Assembly (NCBI GenBank): GCA_947650285.1
Contig: CANTFL010000470.1
Location: 186,001 to 250,000, forward strand
DNA from: Hyaloperonospora brassicae
Taxonomy: Eukaryota; Oomycota; Peronosporomycetes; Peronosporales; Peronosporaceae
Reading direction: 5' to 3'
DNA: 64,000 bases
Every line of letters begins with the position of its first letter. Position 1 is the stretch's first letter. Position numbers and translations under genes: made by a program. The notes below the pieces were generated by a model. The model did not search any database. It saw only the letters and a list, made by a program, of their open reading frames with translations, and was not told the DNA's origin. This document shows, piece after piece, positions 1 to 10,366 of the stretch.

Positions 1-624
1 ACCAATTCGTCTTATACAGCGAGTGCGTCACCTTCTTGGCCTGTGTCACCCAGCCCTCGTAAGAAGCGTTGCACGCCACACATGCATCCTCGAAGAACTG
101 GAACAAAACCACCTTCTCATCTTTGTGTTATTTAGGAAATCGCTTCTTGCCTGGCTGGCCCTGCGTCGCCTCTTTGGCCTCAGGGCGGACCTATGGCTGA
201 CGCTGTCCGGAGCTTCCCACCGAGGGAGTCCATCCATTACATTCCGTGCTGATATCGTGACGCGGATGAGGGAGCGGTGAAGAGGGCTTCTCCTGACCTT
301 TTTTACCCCTCCAAAAGGGGGACCGGTAGAGCGCTCGATCCATAGATACTGCTCGAGGCTCCAGTAGTGAAAGACCGCGTATCTAAAGTCTGCATATGCT
401 GCTCCAAGAAGGTCGTGTCGGGCGGTACGCATCGTAGTGCGAGGATCTCACCCATGTCGGGGTTCGCCGCTACACGCATGGTGCGTGTTTAGCGAAAGGG
501 TTTCTGGATCAAGCGCTTAAGCAGATAACTAGGTCGTGTATTCGTGCAATTCCCAATCTATAAGTTAATACGTGGCTGACAGGGTCGTGCGGAGACGAAG
601 CAAATTTAAAAAGTGAAACTAGCA
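1..624 (-). other. Unrecognised coding-like fragment at window edge
   Basis: The minus strand is open from 432 to 46. In another minus frame, bases 1-130 read as a protein-like stretch containing LFQFFEDACVACNASYEG, so a frameshift may split one old coding region. I do not recognise the family. It could be the end of a gene or of another retroelement running off the left edge. Bases 440-624 show no clear coding signal. The last part (about 611-624) belongs to a short repeat that continues after the Ty3 element at 8938 and has a relative near 16866-16966. Confidence 0.25.
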
Positions 625-629
625 GTAGT

Positions 630-1105
630 TGTAAGGAGGTGAGCCCGTTACATAAAATTGGTACGAAAGTACCCTTTTTTGAACATTATCTATTTAGATA
701 ATGTTCAATTGACATTACTCGTAAGGCGTAAGGTTGAAGGAATATTACCCCCGAGTGTAATATTTCTTTGATGGGTTGCTCCACCTGATTGAGAGATGTT
801 CCCGGTACATCAACCAGATTAACCACCAATCGCTACTGGACGTGCGCAATGGGTGGTGAGCAAGAAACACAAATAGGAGATTGTAGCTTAACATGGTTAG
901 CTCAAGACAAAAGATGGTTTATCAAGAAACATAACTATATCACATACAGTTCTACTTTTCCCTCAAGACAGAGCCTTCGGTTTCTGTATTGTCTCGGTAG
1001 CGCTTCCTCACGCCACGTGTACGTGACGTCGGGCGTACGCACCCTTGCATTGTTATCAATACAAGGCCTTGCTCAGTTATCTGAGCAAGAGCGTTACCCG
1101 TTACA
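630..1105 (+). repeat. 5' LTR of Ty3 copy 1
   Basis: It is 476 bases long, opening TGTAAGGAGG and closing CGTTACA. It matches 8486-8932 over most of its length. Compared with the 3' LTR it carries extra sequence near 1068-1095. A perfect hairpin occupies 679-708, with 13-bp arms and a 4-base loop, and a second short inverted repeat (GGTACGAAAGTACC) lies near 660-673. Promoter and polyadenylation signals are expected here for the family, but I cannot place them exactly. Confidence 0.9.
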
Positions 1106-1125
1106 CCAGGTGGAACTTTGTAGTC
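1106..1125 (+). promoter_or_regulatory. Primer-binding site region of Ty3 copy 1
   Basis: This is the first sequence after the 5' LTR. In the sister copy the same place reads TGGTAGCAC two bases after the LTR end, which resembles an initiator-methionine-tRNA primer site. Here it has decayed to AGGTGGAAC. The role is inferred from position and from the sister copy. Confidence 0.5.
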
Positions 1126-1153
1126 CTTTCAACGACCACCCATCTTATCCGTC

Positions 1154-2307
1154 ATGAACAGGAGGGATGAGAAAGAGAGCTTTCACGCCATACGTGAAGG
1201 TTTCGCCCATTTGAGTGAACTCGAATGGGCCGCGGTAGGGAGAATGAGCTCTACCGTGGGCGACATTGGCGTTACCGCTATGTTGGAATCTCTTGACATA
1301 GACCAACAACATGCCGCCATCGCCAGGTTCATTCAAAATGAACTTGGCGCGGAACGAGAAAAGGCAGCCTTGCTTCGCCATCAAGGCTCTCAACAGGCTG
1401 AGCAGTTGAGAGAACTCGGTGATCAACAGACAGAGCTGTTGAGACAGCAGCAACTTAATGCTGCTGTGGGCGGGACGACACACACGCGTCGTCCCGAAAT
1501 CTTAAAGATTGATATCTCCAAGTACAGAGGAGTCGAGGAAGACTCCATGTTGTTATGGTTCGTCGAACTAGACAGAGAAATAAAGGCCCGTCGCATCGAC
1601 GATGAGCAAATGAAATTAACATTTGCTCAATCCCACTTGACAGGACTTGCTAAGACTTGGGCCTTAGGCCTGGAGATGAGCGACCCATATGCTTTCGGTT
1701 AGCTCAAATCCTTCAAACCCGGCTCAAACGAACGTTTGAACCGCCAAGGGCTGAGTTCAGGGCTCGATCAGAGCTCCTGAAACTCAAACAAGGTAAGCGT
1801 GATGTTCACGCTTACGCTCAACACATACGACTCCTTGCGAATAGTATAACTGCGAACCCGGTAAATGAAAACACGTTGATTACTGTGTTCATGCAAGGGC
1901 TCTCAGAGGGACCCGTCAGGAATCACCTGTTCCGCCTAGAGTTGAATACTCTAGAAGATGATATCGCAGCAGCGGAACAGGAAGACTTTAGCATGAGACA
2001 AGCTCATACTAGCTCGAACTCTTACCGTCCACCAAGACGACAAGAGATCGGAGGCCCAGAACCAATGGACATCGGTTATGTTGAGAGAGAGAGAACTGGC
2101 TCTTCAAACAACAAGCGATTGCAGAGGTGCAATCGCTGTCAGAAGTTAGGGCACTACGCATACGAGTGTAGTGCTTCACGCCCAGTACCAAACAGTACTG
2201 AGCGAAATGGACGACCATTTGCCAGAAAGGGCAATGGGCGTGGGTCCAGCGCTGTTGCGAAGCCGCAACAGCGAGACGGACCATCAAAAAATGGTCGGGG
2301 TAAGTAG
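1154..2307 (+). pseudogene. gag relic with CCHC zinc knuckle
   Basis: Capsid-type coding sequence is split by a frameshift near 1690-1702. The 5' part runs from an ATG at 1154 and the 3' part continues in another frame to 2307. Near 2131-2175 the product has the CX2CX4HX4C nucleic-acid-binding knuckle CNRCQKLGHYAYEC, followed by a basic tail rich in R, G and K. The same architecture is recognisable in the sister copy from 55755. The frameshift should abolish a full-length Gag. Confidence 0.85.
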
Positions 2308-2357
2308 GGGCGGAGCGCCCTACTGATCTAGCAACCTCAAGAGAATTCGCAAATCTC

Positions 2358-3104
2358 TTGACGAAAGTCGCTCCAGACACACAATCATTGTGTGTCTCTG
2401 CACTTGGTGATGACGTTTCGCTCATCTCCTTGAAGTTGGAAGCGACAAATGATTTGTCGCTTCGTGCCCTAGTAGACTGTGGGGCGTCGAGCAACTTTGT
2501 TCGACGCCAGTCACTAGAGGGTCGTAGGCTCAAGTTCGTTGAGCGCGACATTCCCCTCACAAGGATGACGGTGCGCCTTGCCACAGGCGCATCGATTACC
2601 GTTGCAAAACGTGTAGTAAGAATCCACTACACGTTGGGGGGCGAACAGTACGATGATGACTTCATCGTACTGGATCTGGATGACAAATTTGATGTCATCC
2701 TGGGATTACCTTGTCGCAGTAGGTACGAGCCAAGGGTGAGCTGGCAGCATCGGTACGTGAAGATGACTGCCGCTTGCTCATCAGATGGTCATCTGATGAA
2801 CATCTTGGAGCGTCCACAAGCGTGTGGATGTGCTGCGAGTGAGTGCGATGGCCTCACTTGCGGTACGGTCGTTAGCACGACTGCACAAGATCACAGTGTA
2901 GCTGATCACTACACTGTGGAGCAAGCTCCCGGCGGCTGTACAGATGTACAGGCAGCGCCGAAGGTCCACCACTCGAATAAGTCGAGTGGATCGGGACATG
3001 GGCGTACGCCTAGCGGGCAACTTCCTAGGAGTCAGAAACATGTTGCCTCCAAAGGGCAACACGGTCATCCTAGGTCGACTGGAGAGCCGACCGTAGAGGA
3101 TTGA
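2358..3104 (+). pseudogene. Retropepsin-like protease relic
   Basis: The frame contains LVDCGASSNFV near 2467-2500, a retropepsin active-site motif in which DCG replaces the usual DTG or DSG. This is followed by a flap-like region with CHYTLGGEQ-type spacing and by VILGLP near 2690-2710, the hydrophobic-hydrophobic-G signature. The family processes Gag-Pol. The frame is open for 248 codons but is cut off from both gag and reverse transcriptase by stops. The segment is unusually rich in short inverted repeats (see findings). Confidence 0.8.
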
Positions 3105-3221
3105 GACCTGACTGTGGTTGCACAGACATAGTCAGAAGACGTCGAGGGAATAAGTCCCTATGTGCTTGAGGAAGGAATTCCTCAAGAGTCTCATGCTGAG
3201 GGATAAGGCCCTCAGCAACCT

Positions 3222-4960
3222 GTGAAAACAAGTTTCCAGGAAGAAACCGAGACGTTGAACGTCGTGGTAAATGACGGATCAAGTGTAGGCGCTTATACAC
3301 TTGATCTGATTGTGCCTCCGAAGTTAACTTCGGAGATAACTCAATTGCCAACGCAAGAACCGAAACTATTTTTGCTCGATCTGCGTAGTGGCAAGGTCAA
3401 GCAGATCTGCATACTCGTCACAGAGGATGAGTATGTGGCCGATATTCGGTTGGCGACAGTATTTGCTGAGAACGAACGGGTTCTCAGCAGCTCATCGATG
3501 GACAAAAGTGTCCTCGATGAGAAGACTCGGATTGAGCGATACACGTCTCAATCCTGAGAGTCGCTTCAGTCAAATCCTTTGGATAAGGATTTGATCGAAT
3601 TCAAGGATGTATTCCCAGAATATGTACCTTGCGAGTAGCCTACGGAAAAAGGCAGTCGACACGAGATCGAGCTCAAACAGGGCTCGAAGTACTGTGTCAT
3701 GAAGCAGTGGCCACTGCCTCGTGTACAAGTACTAGCGATCTACAAGTTCTTTACCGATCGCTTGGCAGCGGGCCATGTGAGAGAATCAACTTCTCCTTAC
3801 ACCTCTCCGACCCTCTGTGTGCGAAAGGCCACAGAAGGATGGCGGATAGTGCACGCATTCAACAAGTTGAGTGCGGCAGCGTACCGGCTCAGACGCCGAT
3901 ACCGAGGAAGGACGTAATCATAGATGGTATGTAAAAGCGTACCAGCTTCTCTTCCATGGATCTGATGGATGGGTTCTATCGTATCCTCATGCGTGAACGG
4001 GACATCCCGTACACAGCAGTGAGCACCTTAGCGGTACGCTGTGGGATTGGCTAGTGATGCCACAGGGGCTAAGCAATGCCCCTGCTACTTTCAACAGATG
4101 TGTCACAAATCTTTTGAGACCGTTGCGAGACTTCGCACCGAGTTACTTCGACGATGTGTTCGTCCATAGCCGGGCTATGATCGGAAAGACGGACGTTGAA
4201 GCTCATAGAACACACGTTCGTTAGATCCTTTAACTTATGCGCAAGCATAAGTTGTACGCCAACTTCAAGAAGTGTATATTCGCGGCTAGCGAAATACCAC
4301 TTCTTGGGTGCATCGTGGGTAAACACGGCGTACGTTCTGATCCCTAAAAGATCAAAGCGATCACCGACTGGCCTGTGCCAGTCGATGTCAAGGGACTTCG
4401 TAAGTTTCTTGGGCTAGCGGCGTACTTGAACAAGTACTCGCGGAACTACACCGAGATGACTGTTCATCTTTCTTGTTTACTCAAGAAAAATGTGAAGTGG
4501 TCATGGAACAATGACTGCCAGCGTTCCTTTGAGGGTATCAAGCAAATCTTGATGCAATCGCCCATAATGGCGATTGCAGATCAGGACAGACCATTCCATG
4601 TGGTCTGTGACGCCACCGATTTCGCGATCGGCTGCACGTTGGTGCAATTTGACACAGACGACGCAGAACGCGTCATCTGCTATCAATCGCGTCAGCTGCA
4701 AGCAGCTGAGAGTAATATCCCAGTCCATGACAAAGAGCTCCTTTCCATGATGTATACACTGGCCAAGTTTTGTGTATGTGCATATCTCTTAGGAGATAGA
4801 CCGTTCATCGTCTATACGGACCATGCGTCACTACTTACGGCCGTAAACAGTCCACACCTCTCACAACGAATGGCGAGGTAGCTGTCTTTCTTCGCGGAGT
4901 ACAACTTCTCCGTTGAGTATAAACCAGGACGACTAAACGTCGTCGCTGATGCGCTCTCGC
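3222..4960 (+). pseudogene. Reverse transcriptase and RNase H relic
   Basis: The open pieces are 3222-3557, 3629-3934 and 4375-4881, with more pieces in between. Recognisable motifs are KQWPLP near 3703, GWRIVHAFNKL near 3840, the catalytic SYFDDVFVHSR near 4141, and the RNase H segment with CDATDFAIG near 4606 followed by DKELLSMM and YTDHASL. Stops and indels separate the pieces: TAG at about 3637, frame breaks around 3900-4400, and a stop at 4879. No active enzyme is expected. The second copy keeps a longer reverse transcriptase N-terminal half. Confidence 0.85.
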
Positions 4961-5196
4961 GCCGACCCGATTTCGAGTCGGGCGCGCAATCCAACAGTTG
5001 AAACAAGCCCACTGTTGCGACACTTTCAGTCAGTGTCCCGTCGTCAACATCACTTGACAACGTGAGGAAGGCATACGCAAAAGACAAGGACCTTCTGCGC
5101 TCGATGGATCATCTGGCAAATTTATCTCGTGAATATCTAAAAGATTGACCGGCTTTATACATATCCTCTTCGGATCGGTACACAACACGCCACGGG

Positions 5197-6698
5197 TTGC
5201 TGTACTATACGACCGTTGCCGGGGACACGCCTCGTCTCGTCGTCTCCGATCATAACAGTTTTCGCTTGATCATATTGTATGAGTGTCACTATGCCCCAAC
5301 AGGTGGTCATCGTGGTCGGGGAAAGACTTACCTTACGGTAAGTCGTGACTTTTACTGGCCCCGCCAGTATGAGTTTGTCCGCAAGTACATTCGTGCTTGC
5401 GAGGTTTGCCAACGGATGAAACCCAGTCTCTCATCCCGTGCGCCATTGCAGCATCTTCCTGTTCCGACAGAGTGCTGGCAGTCCGTTTCAATGGACTTCG
5501 TCTTCGGGTTACCCGAAGAAGCTCACAACAATAATGGTATTCTTGTGTTCGTTGACCGTTTCAGCACGCTGGTATATCTTGATGCTGTCCCCCAGTCGAT
5601 CACGGCACAAGGCTGTGCTCGTGCCTTTATCGAAACGATATTTCGACTTCACGGGTTTCCCTGTGAACTCGTATCCGACCGCGGCCTTCGGTTCACGGCA
5701 GACTTTTGGCAATACGTGTTCCTTTCAATCGTAACACGGCTATAGATGTCGACATCTGACCTTCCCGAAACACATGGTCAGACGGAACGTGCCAATCGTG
5801 TCCTCGAAGAGGTCCTTAGAGGATACGTCCACTCGTTCTCGGGTTGGCGCGAATTCCTACCGATACTGGGATTCGCCATCAATAATTCAGTGCATGCCTC
5901 GACACAGCACACACCGATTTACGTGAATGGCTTACGCCATCCACGTATGCCCACCCTTTTAGAGTGTGAATCTTGGATAAGAAGGGAGGGAATCGTTCGA
6001 GCAAAAATCGTTATGGCTCTTGCTCATCACGTGCCGACGCAAACGTCTTCACGTATGATGCCCATGTCGATCAAGTCGACATCGATGAAGAAGACAAGCT
6101 CAATGATAGCGATGATGCTATTATTGACTCGGATGATGATGACGATGCTGGTATATTCAGCATCGCCGACGACTATTCCAGCGAGAATGAAGACATCCTC
6201 GCCGATGAACAGAAAGAGGAAAGGACCATTTCTACAGTTCGCACAAGGCAAACTGAACAAAACAATGCCGAGTCAGCAGAAGGATTTATGCTGGCTCGTG
6301 AAGCAGTGGTCCGTTTCGTACAGGATTCCATAGCTTACTCAGTGAGCCGTCAGATACGGAACGCTGACGAGAATGGAAGAGCAAATGTACATTCATCTGT
6401 CGAAGGCGACTTAGTCCTACTATCTACGGTAAACCTACCTCGACACGTAGTGACCAATTTGGGCAGCAGTAAACAACTTCCCAAGTACATCAGTCCCTTT
6501 CGTGTGCTAAGCCGACAAGGAAACACATACACGATCGAACTGCAACGTAGGATGCGCAATCACCCTACGTTTTACGTGGGACGTCTCCGCCCGTACTGTC
6601 AGTACGAGCCCTCTTCCGATGATGAAGATACCTCCACGTTCAAGAACCTCCATCAGGCTCTTTCTTTCGTGCTCCAGACGATCCGTCTGGATGCGTAA
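5197..6698 (+). pseudogene. Integrase relic
   Basis: An HHCC zinc-binding head is visible (HYAPTGGHRG, then CEVCQRMKP near 5400). The catalytic core follows: SMDFVFGLP near 5489, SDRGLRFTADFW near 5674, and the glutamate region HGQTERANRVLEEVLR near 5773. A TAG at 5743-5745 and a further frame switch near 5960-5990 interrupt it. The C-terminal part (5973-6698) contains FRVLSRQGNTYTIEL and FYVGRLRPY, typical of the Ty3 integrase tail, with an acidic Asp-rich linker before it. Confidence 0.85.
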
Positions 6699-6707
6699 TG
6701 AAGAGAT

Positions 6708-6992
6708 CTATCCGTTCAAGCGAGAGATTTCCATGCGTGCCGTTCCCAGCTCCGCAACGAGGGAGTGGACATTGCGCTCAACCTGCAGTTGCGCGACCGC
6801 GTACTCAGCACGGTCCTTCGCACGCTCGGTCTCGCGATCCGTGCGGTGCTGCCGCACAGTGCCGGTCAGAGCGCAACGCCCGTCCCTCTCGTGCTCTAAA
6901 TCCTCGTGAAATTCAACAATTGCGCGATGCATCTTGTGCGGGTTGAGATAGTGAGCAGAACGACCTGGAGGAGAATTTTCCTCCTCCTCCAC
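6708..6992 (-). other. Antisense coiled-coil-like ORF in Ty3 copy 1
   Basis: This 94-codon minus-strand frame is charged and helical in character (EDLEHERDGR, VRQHRTDRETERAKDRAEY). A clearly related frame lies at the equivalent place in the second copy (61261-61602). It overlaps the sense sequence between integrase and chromodomain. It may be a real antisense product, or a by-product of the codon composition or inverted-repeat content of the sense strand. No function is assigned. Confidence 0.35.
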
Positions 6993-7132
6993 ATCCTATG
7001 ATTGAATCCCACGGGCGTCAACGCTTCCTTGTGGAGATTATCTTGAGCCACCGTGACGATTCAGGATCAAGGACGAGTTACCTCGTCCAGTGGCGGGGGT
7101 ATCCACCCTCTTGGAACAGCTGGGAGTCCTGA
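6949..7132 (+). pseudogene. C-terminal chromodomain of Ty3 pol
   Basis: The frame around 7010-7129 reads VEIILSHRDDSGSRTSYLVQ and then WRGYPPSWNSWES, the chromodomain pattern of an aromatic-rich strand, the WRGY core and the WExS end. It is preceded by a proline-rich linker (EENFPPPPHP). Chromodomains define the chromovirus lineage and are thought to steer integration to marked chromatin. A TGA follows at 7130, but related sequence (VPGLVEQYDETRSLMEGHRR) continues in another frame. Confidence 0.8.
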
Positions 7133-7427
7133 TCCCAGATGATGTTGAATGTGCCCGGTCTCGTCGAGCAGTACGACGAGACACGCTCTTTGATGGAGGG
7201 CCATCGTCGCATGAACGCCCGGCGCGTTTGTAAAGGGATTGCAGATTCTCAATCCCTTGACGCATCTAGGACGAGATGCGAGCCCTCTAGTAGGTTTGAT
7301 TAGGGAGGTACTCTTCCCTAGTGGCGCGAACTGAGCTGTCAACACAACTCAGACAGTTCTCTTCCCACGAGAGGCAAAGTAAACCTGCGTCTCGAGACAA
7401 TCGGTTCAATTTGTACCGAGCACCGTT

Positions 7428-7655
7428 ATGCGACTTCAGCTCAAACCTGTTGCGAGCAACATCAAGTTTGTCCAGCCAAACCTTGCGATCAACATTCTCA
7501 ATGTTGACGATGAACGAATTCTACGCCTGCACCAAAGAGAGCTCGTCTCTCTTGCGGTTGCCGTAGTACCATCGATGTCTAAAGAAGACATCGATGTAGA
7601 ATTCATGCTCAGTGCGATAATTTATCGCACTGGGGTCAAGTCCATGGATCTTTGA
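7428..7655 (+). other. Sense ORF downstream of pol in Ty3 copy 1
   Basis: This 75-codon sense frame contains LKPVASNIKFVQPNLAINIL and VAVVPSMSKEDIDVEF. The second copy has a recognisable relative around 61970-62153 (IKPIASC, VAVAVIPSMSE). It is not a known pol domain. It lies between the chromodomain and the 3' LTR, where some Ty3 elements carry extra genes. It ends in a region with strong hairpins at 7570-7596 and 7610-7632. Confidence 0.35.
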
Positions 7656-7691
7656 TGAGTCAAAGAGTGGGATCCGACAACTCGCAGTGGT

Positions 7692-8000
7692 TTACCCATA
7701 ACACTGTCTCAGCTCGCTCACGGAAGGCATCCATGGCTTTTTCTCAGGAGCAGATCGCAACGCGTTGCAATCCTGTTCCTCCTGCGTGGTCCCGACATGC
7801 GAGCTGGCACCAAGATCGCCACAATACCTCGCATTACTGCGGATATGGCTACGATGACTCCGCGAAGATTCATCGACATCGTCATGAGGACGTGCGTCCT
7901 CATGTTGCACACTAGAATCGTATGAATACGAGCGCGATCGGTTCGATCCCGGTGACGAGTTTCCGGAATCGTCGGATGAACCGAACATCTCATGCCGCAA
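7692..8000 (-). other. Antisense Ser/Arg-rich ORF near 3' LTR of Ty3 copy 1
   Basis: This 102-codon minus-strand frame shares blocks with a longer frame (61895-62506, minus) in the second copy. Shared blocks are RSRSYSYD, a DD-D-S stretch, TTQ-EQD, PWMP, and QCYG at the matching end. An antisense gene between pol and the 3' LTR is known in some retrotransposon families, but I do not recognise this protein. Dense inverted repeats here (for example 7883-7904) could also generate matching frames on both strands. Confidence 0.35.
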
Positions 8001-8468
8001 TTCAGGATCAAGACTGCTGCGAGGCGAGCAGTCTTCGTTTTCGCAACCGTACGGTCGGGCTGTGCGGACGACTTGGAGTCGGAAGGGGGATCCGACTCGC
8101 CCGAAAAGAGCACCTATATCTCGTTTTCTAGGTCCATGGGACTACTACCTGCAGCATTGGCTGCGGGTGAAGAAGCTGCACATGGATGGCCACATGCACC
8201 TGCAACTATGGGTGTTGCAGACTGCTTGTTAGCAGCATCAGGCGCATTATCGCCTGCTGCCGACTCTTGAGTGTCTTTCCCTCCGGCTGCACGGATGCGT
8301 GCAGCCGCTTCGGACGCAGCCTTGATTGCGGAGTGCATGTACCGACTCGTCATGCGCTGTAAAGTTGAAATGAGAAGGAAAAGACCAACAAGTGATCCCG
8401 TCCCCAGAGCGACACGACGAGTGATATCTCTGTCATTAACGAATCAATCATTCACTATAGTGACTGAT

Positions 8469-8485
8469 GGTTAAGGGAGGGGTGA
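8469..8485 (+). promoter_or_regulatory. Polypurine tract of Ty3 copy 1
   Basis: The purine run AAGGGAGGGG lies just upstream of the 3' LTR start at 8486, where plus-strand priming occurs in this family. The sister copy has a purine run (AAGAGAGAG) in the same place before 63037. Confidence 0.6.
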
Positions 8486-8932
8486 TGTAAGGGGGTGAGC
8501 CCGTTACATAAAATTGGTACGAAAGTACCCTTTTTTGAACATTATCTATTTAGATAATGTTCAATTGACATTACTCGTAAGGCGTAAGGTTGAAGGAATA
8601 TTACCCCCGAGTGTAATATTTATTTGATGGGTTGCTCCACCTGATTGAGAGATGTTCCCGGTACATCAACCAGATTAACCACCAATCGCTACTGGACGTG
8701 CGCAATGGATGGTGAGCAAGAAACCCAAATAGGAGATTGTAGTTTAACATGGTTAGCTCAAGACAAAGATGGTTTATCAAGAAACATAACTATTTTGATT
8801 ACAGTTCTACTTTTTTCCTTAGACAGAGCTTTTGAGTTCTGCCTACTTTGCTGCGCTTCCTCACGCCACGTGTACGTGACGTCGGGTGCACACAACCTTG
8901 TGTTGAATTGACACAAGGCGTGCCCCGTTACA
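8486..8932 (+). repeat. 3' LTR of Ty3 copy 1
   Basis: It is 447 bases long, opening TGTAAGGGGG and closing CCGTTACA, and is followed by GTAGT (8933-8937). It matches 630-1105 with many scattered substitutions and lacks a block near its 3' end that the 5' LTR has. Confidence 0.9.
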
Positions 8933-8937
8933 GTAGT

Positions 8938-10332
8938 TTTGTGCAAAAGTCCTCAAAACCAGCACCAGTTCTGAGACGAGCCCACACAGATCGTAAATAA
9001 GAGGGACCGCGCAATGTTTAGCTGTCAGATTGAATGAAACTGCATGATTGGATCATGAGACTTTCCATTTTTAAGGAGCCGTTAGTTTAATTTCATAGGG
9101 CACACTTTATTTACCACACGGACGTCTCATGGCTCATGTGGCGACCCACAAGCGCCGACGGATGCGCGGCCGACGAAGGCCTCTACGTTGTCCGTTGCTG
9201 GCTCTATCAACCTCGCGGGAAGTATTCTCTGTCGTAATAAGGTTTAAGTGCGGATGTTAATATATCTGCACGTGAGAGGAGAAAAGGTTAATAATTTATT
9301 GTTAATTTCTGTGCACGTGACAGAGGAGGGACGCAGCACGCGATCAGGAGACTGCATATAACACACAATACTATTTGTTGGTACGTAGGTCGACTTACAC
9401 CGCGATTCAATTAGTTTAACTCTACCGATGTGCTGTATCTCGCTTTTTGTTCAAGCCTGCAACTTGTAATATGAAGGACTTTGTCGAGATCTTGAAACCC
9501 TGTTTGATTCGATGCAAGTCGATACAACAGTCCTGGTACGTATAAAGTGGTTCTGACGTCGTTGTAACTTTTTTTACTTCCACGGATCGGATTAAAGGCT
9601 GAGAAAAATTTAAATCGAAAAGAAAGCGAGAAATTGCTTCATAACTGGCACCATTAATGAGCGCCGAGCTGAGCGATGTATCGTGTATGTTGAAGTCACA
9701 AATAGGACGCTCCATGATTGAAGCAAGCAGTCTTCGCACGTGAAGGCAGATTCACGTGTTATTTAAGATGCCGTTGAGTATGCACACTCCATGTTTTAAG
9801 CACATTGTTCCATGTACATTTAAAAATTGGGTGACTACAATATAATATTATGTAGCAAGCCTGTTTAGAACAACGTTATAGCAAATGCATTGGTTTCTGC
9901 TGCGGAAGAATGCCTTTTTTAGACTGATAAAGCGCAGCCATTTGTAAGATCTTACATTTCAAGCGTCACCAGCCTAGCTGATCCCTGCAAGCTATTTTCG
10001 AACCATGTGACTAGTAGGTGGGAGTGAAGATAGGCTTCCTCGTGCACGTCTTTGATTGCCTACCCGATGCCAAATTTGACTCATTAAGAGACTTTGTGCC
10101 TGTTTCAATGTACTGCAAAGACGTCCAAAATAGTTGTCAACACCATCGAGCAGAGCGTCCCATTTACGCCACATTTTGTTTGAAAAAACAGCAAACCAAA
10201 GAAGACTCGCAAGTCGATCGATCTCGGTTCCTTCTGCCTTGTCTTCGCAGATAGCTGGTGCTTCCGTACTATTTTGACGACTAGGGACCCTGTATTGACA
10301 TTCGATACTCGATCCCTCCGAATTAGTTTGCC

Positions 10333-10366
<34 letters not shown>

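Larger units (their letters stand above)
630..8932 (+). mobile_element. Ty3/gypsy chromovirus LTR retrotransposon, copy 1 (defective)
   Basis: Two related LTRs (630-1105 and 8486-8932) start with TGTAAG and end with CGTTACA, and are flanked by the 5-bp duplication GTAGT at 625-629 and 8933-8937. The order between them is gag with a zinc knuckle, aspartic protease, reverse transcriptase, RNase H, integrase and chromodomain, which is the Ty3 order. Stops and frameshifts interrupt every large domain, and the LTRs differ by many substitutions and a block present only in the 5' LTR, so this is an old, non-autonomous copy. A sister copy lies at 55275-63502. The element interrupts a short repeat that has a second copy at 16866-16966. 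Confidence 0.93.

Noticed and set aside
7920..7960. GGTTCGATCCC near 7938 resembling a tRNA B box
   Set aside because: No acceptor stem, A box or cloverleaf could be drawn around it, and it lies inside the conserved antisense frame of the Ty3 element.
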